Positions 5,324 through 5,723 of a DNA stretch of 5,723 nucleotides are shown here, one piece after another (positions within the stretch are counted from its first letter, which is position 1; each line of letters starts with the position of its first letter). The notes under the pieces were generated by a model. It ran no database searches. It saw only the letters and a list, made by a program, of their open reading frames with translations, and had not been told where the DNA came from. The translations under genes and the position numbers were made by a program. Origin of the DNA: an uncultured Opitutia bacterium (GTDB lineage Bacteria > Verrucomicrobiota > Verrucomicrobiia > Opitutales > UBA953); assembly GCA_937875975.1 (NCBI GenBank), contig CALEEU010000223.1, positions 1-5,723 of the forward strand, in the 5' to 3' direction.

Positions 5324-5339
5324 GATTCCTTACGGAATC
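5324..5339 (-). promoter_or_regulatory. Hairpin with GNRA tetraloop between rpsJ and rplC
   Basis: On the mRNA the sequence is GATTCC-GTAA-GGAATC, a perfect 6-bp stem closed by a GUAA loop, which fits the stable GNRA tetraloop class. It lies in the 143-nt rpsJ-rplC gap, 61 nt upstream of the chosen rplC start. The sequence after it (CTAAGCCTAATG) has no U-run, so it is not an intrinsic terminator. Its 3' arm contains AAGGA, which resembles a Shine-Dalgarno and precedes a short ORF. A regulatory role, or simply an mRNA-stability or processing element, is inference. Confidence 0.45.
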
Positions 5340-5371
5340 TTGGTCCTGATAGAGGGGCTTGGACGTCCTGC

Positions 5372-5405
5372 GTTGGGTTGGAGGTTAAGGTGGAGGGTTG
5401 AAGAG
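5372..5405 (-). other. G-free, pyrimidine-rich mRNA segment after rpsJ
   Basis: The mRNA just after the rpsJ stop codon has no G for 34 nt; the + strand has no C from 5372 to 5405. It is rich in C and U, with runs such as CAACCCTCCACC. The complementary template strand carries closely spaced GG and GGG tracts (5375-5397). Similar CU-rich blocks, shorter, precede other genes of the operon. Seen directly; function unknown. An unstructured segment or S1-binding site is possible. Confidence 0.4.
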
Positions 5406-5714
5406 TTAGACTACGATGTTGATGTCAACCCCAGAAGGTAGGTTGAGCTTCTTCAGTTCGTCCACGGTCTGGGCGTTGGGCTCCATGATCTCGATCAGGC
5501 GCTTGTGCGTGCGGATCTCGAACTGATCCATGGACTTCTTGTCCACGTGGGGGGAACGGTTGACGGTAAGGCGGGAGATGTCGGTCGGCAGCGGCACGGG
5601 GCCGGTGACGCGGGCGCCGGTACGCTTGGCGGTGTCGACGATCTCATTGGCGGACTGGTCGACCATGCGGTAGTCGAAGCCCTTGAGCTTGATGCGGATT
5701 TTGGTGCGGGCCAT
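5406..5714 (-). CDS. rpsJ: 30S ribosomal protein S10
   Basis: S10 (uS10) is a protein of the 30S head and, as NusE, a partner of NusB in transcription antitermination. The 102-residue product matches the usual length (about 102-103). Family landmarks are visible: the N-terminal strand RTKIRIKLKGFD (3-14), the GPVPLPT segment (38-44) and the signature SPHVDKKSMDQFEIRTHKRL (54-73), which includes the long loop that reaches into the ribosome in this family. The start is the only sensible ATG: it gives the standard MARTKIRIKL N terminus. Only 9 nt upstream are visible, CCCTTCCCG on the mRNA, with no Shine-Dalgarno. S10 is the first gene of this operon, so elongation-factor or str-operon genes may lie just outside the right edge (inference). 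Ends in TAA, followed by the longest gap in the window. Confidence 0.98.
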   Translation of the reverse strand: MARTKIRIKLKGFDYRMVDQSANEIVDTAKRTGARVTGPVPLPTDISRLTVNRSPHVDKKSMDQFEIRTHKRLIEIMEPNAQTVDELKKLNLPSGVDINIVV

Positions 5715-5723
5715 CGGGAAGGG

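Noticed and set aside
5322..5339. Rho-independent terminator after rpsJ
   Set aside because: The stem is only 6 bp with AU pairs and is not followed by a U tract on the mRNA, so termination is unlikely.
5361..5368. GGACGTCC palindrome in the rpsJ-rplC gap as an operator
   Set aside because: An 8-nt perfect palindrome is short, there is no nearby promoter to regulate and no second copy in the window. Mentioned only as part of the long leader.
5263..5405. Internal promoter for rplC in the long gap
   Set aside because: TATCAG could pass for a weak -10, but no matching -35 at 16-18 nt was found, so I do not annotate one.

Overview
The window is a stretch of the bacterial S10 ribosomal-protein operon, with every gene on the minus strand. 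Transcription therefore runs from the right end (5723) to the left end (1). Reading along the mRNA, the order is rpsJ (S10), rplC (L3), rplD (L4), rplW (L23), rplB (L2), rpsS (S19), a small non-ribosomal ORF, rplV (L22), rpsC (S3), rplP (L16), rpmC (L29), rpsQ (S17) and the first 19 codons of rplN (L14). Apart from the inserted ORF this is the textbook bacterial order: the whole S10 operon fused to the start of the spc operon.

The DNA is GC-rich. Eleven of the twelve complete genes end in TAA (only rplP ends in TGA). Almost no gene has a recognisable Shine-Dalgarno sequence; the short spacers are instead pyrimidine-rich on the mRNA. Protein details (L4 with a GSGGSRHGD loop, L2 with DHPN followed by a Gly/Lys-rich insert, L29 with an extended N terminus) differ from proteobacterial and firmicute homologues. 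My tentative placement is the PVC group, perhaps Verrucomicrobiota/Opitutae. That is an impression from protein character, not a phylogenetic result.

Layout: 5406-5714 rpsJ; 5263-5405 the longest intergenic gap (143 nt), with a G-free stretch on the mRNA, a GNRA-tetraloop hairpin and a possible 15-residue leader ORF; 2493-5262 rplC to rpsS with gaps of 12-22 nt; 2146-2484 the unexpected ORF, whose product looks exported; 1-2126 rplV to rplN with gaps of 10-41 nt. There is no intergenic stretch above 300 nt, and I saw no promoter, intrinsic terminator, tRNA, mobile element or CRISPR array.

The ribosomal proteins are components of both subunits, including the exit-tunnel proteins L4, L22 and L23, the peptidyl-transferase-centre neighbours L2, L3 and L16, and the mRNA-entry and decoding-side proteins S3, S10, S17 and S19. 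The most unusual element is the 112-residue ORF between rpsS and rplV. It has a signal-peptide-like N terminus and a small beta-rich domain, and nothing ribosomal about it, yet it sits in tight co-directional spacing inside one of the most conserved operons in bacteria.
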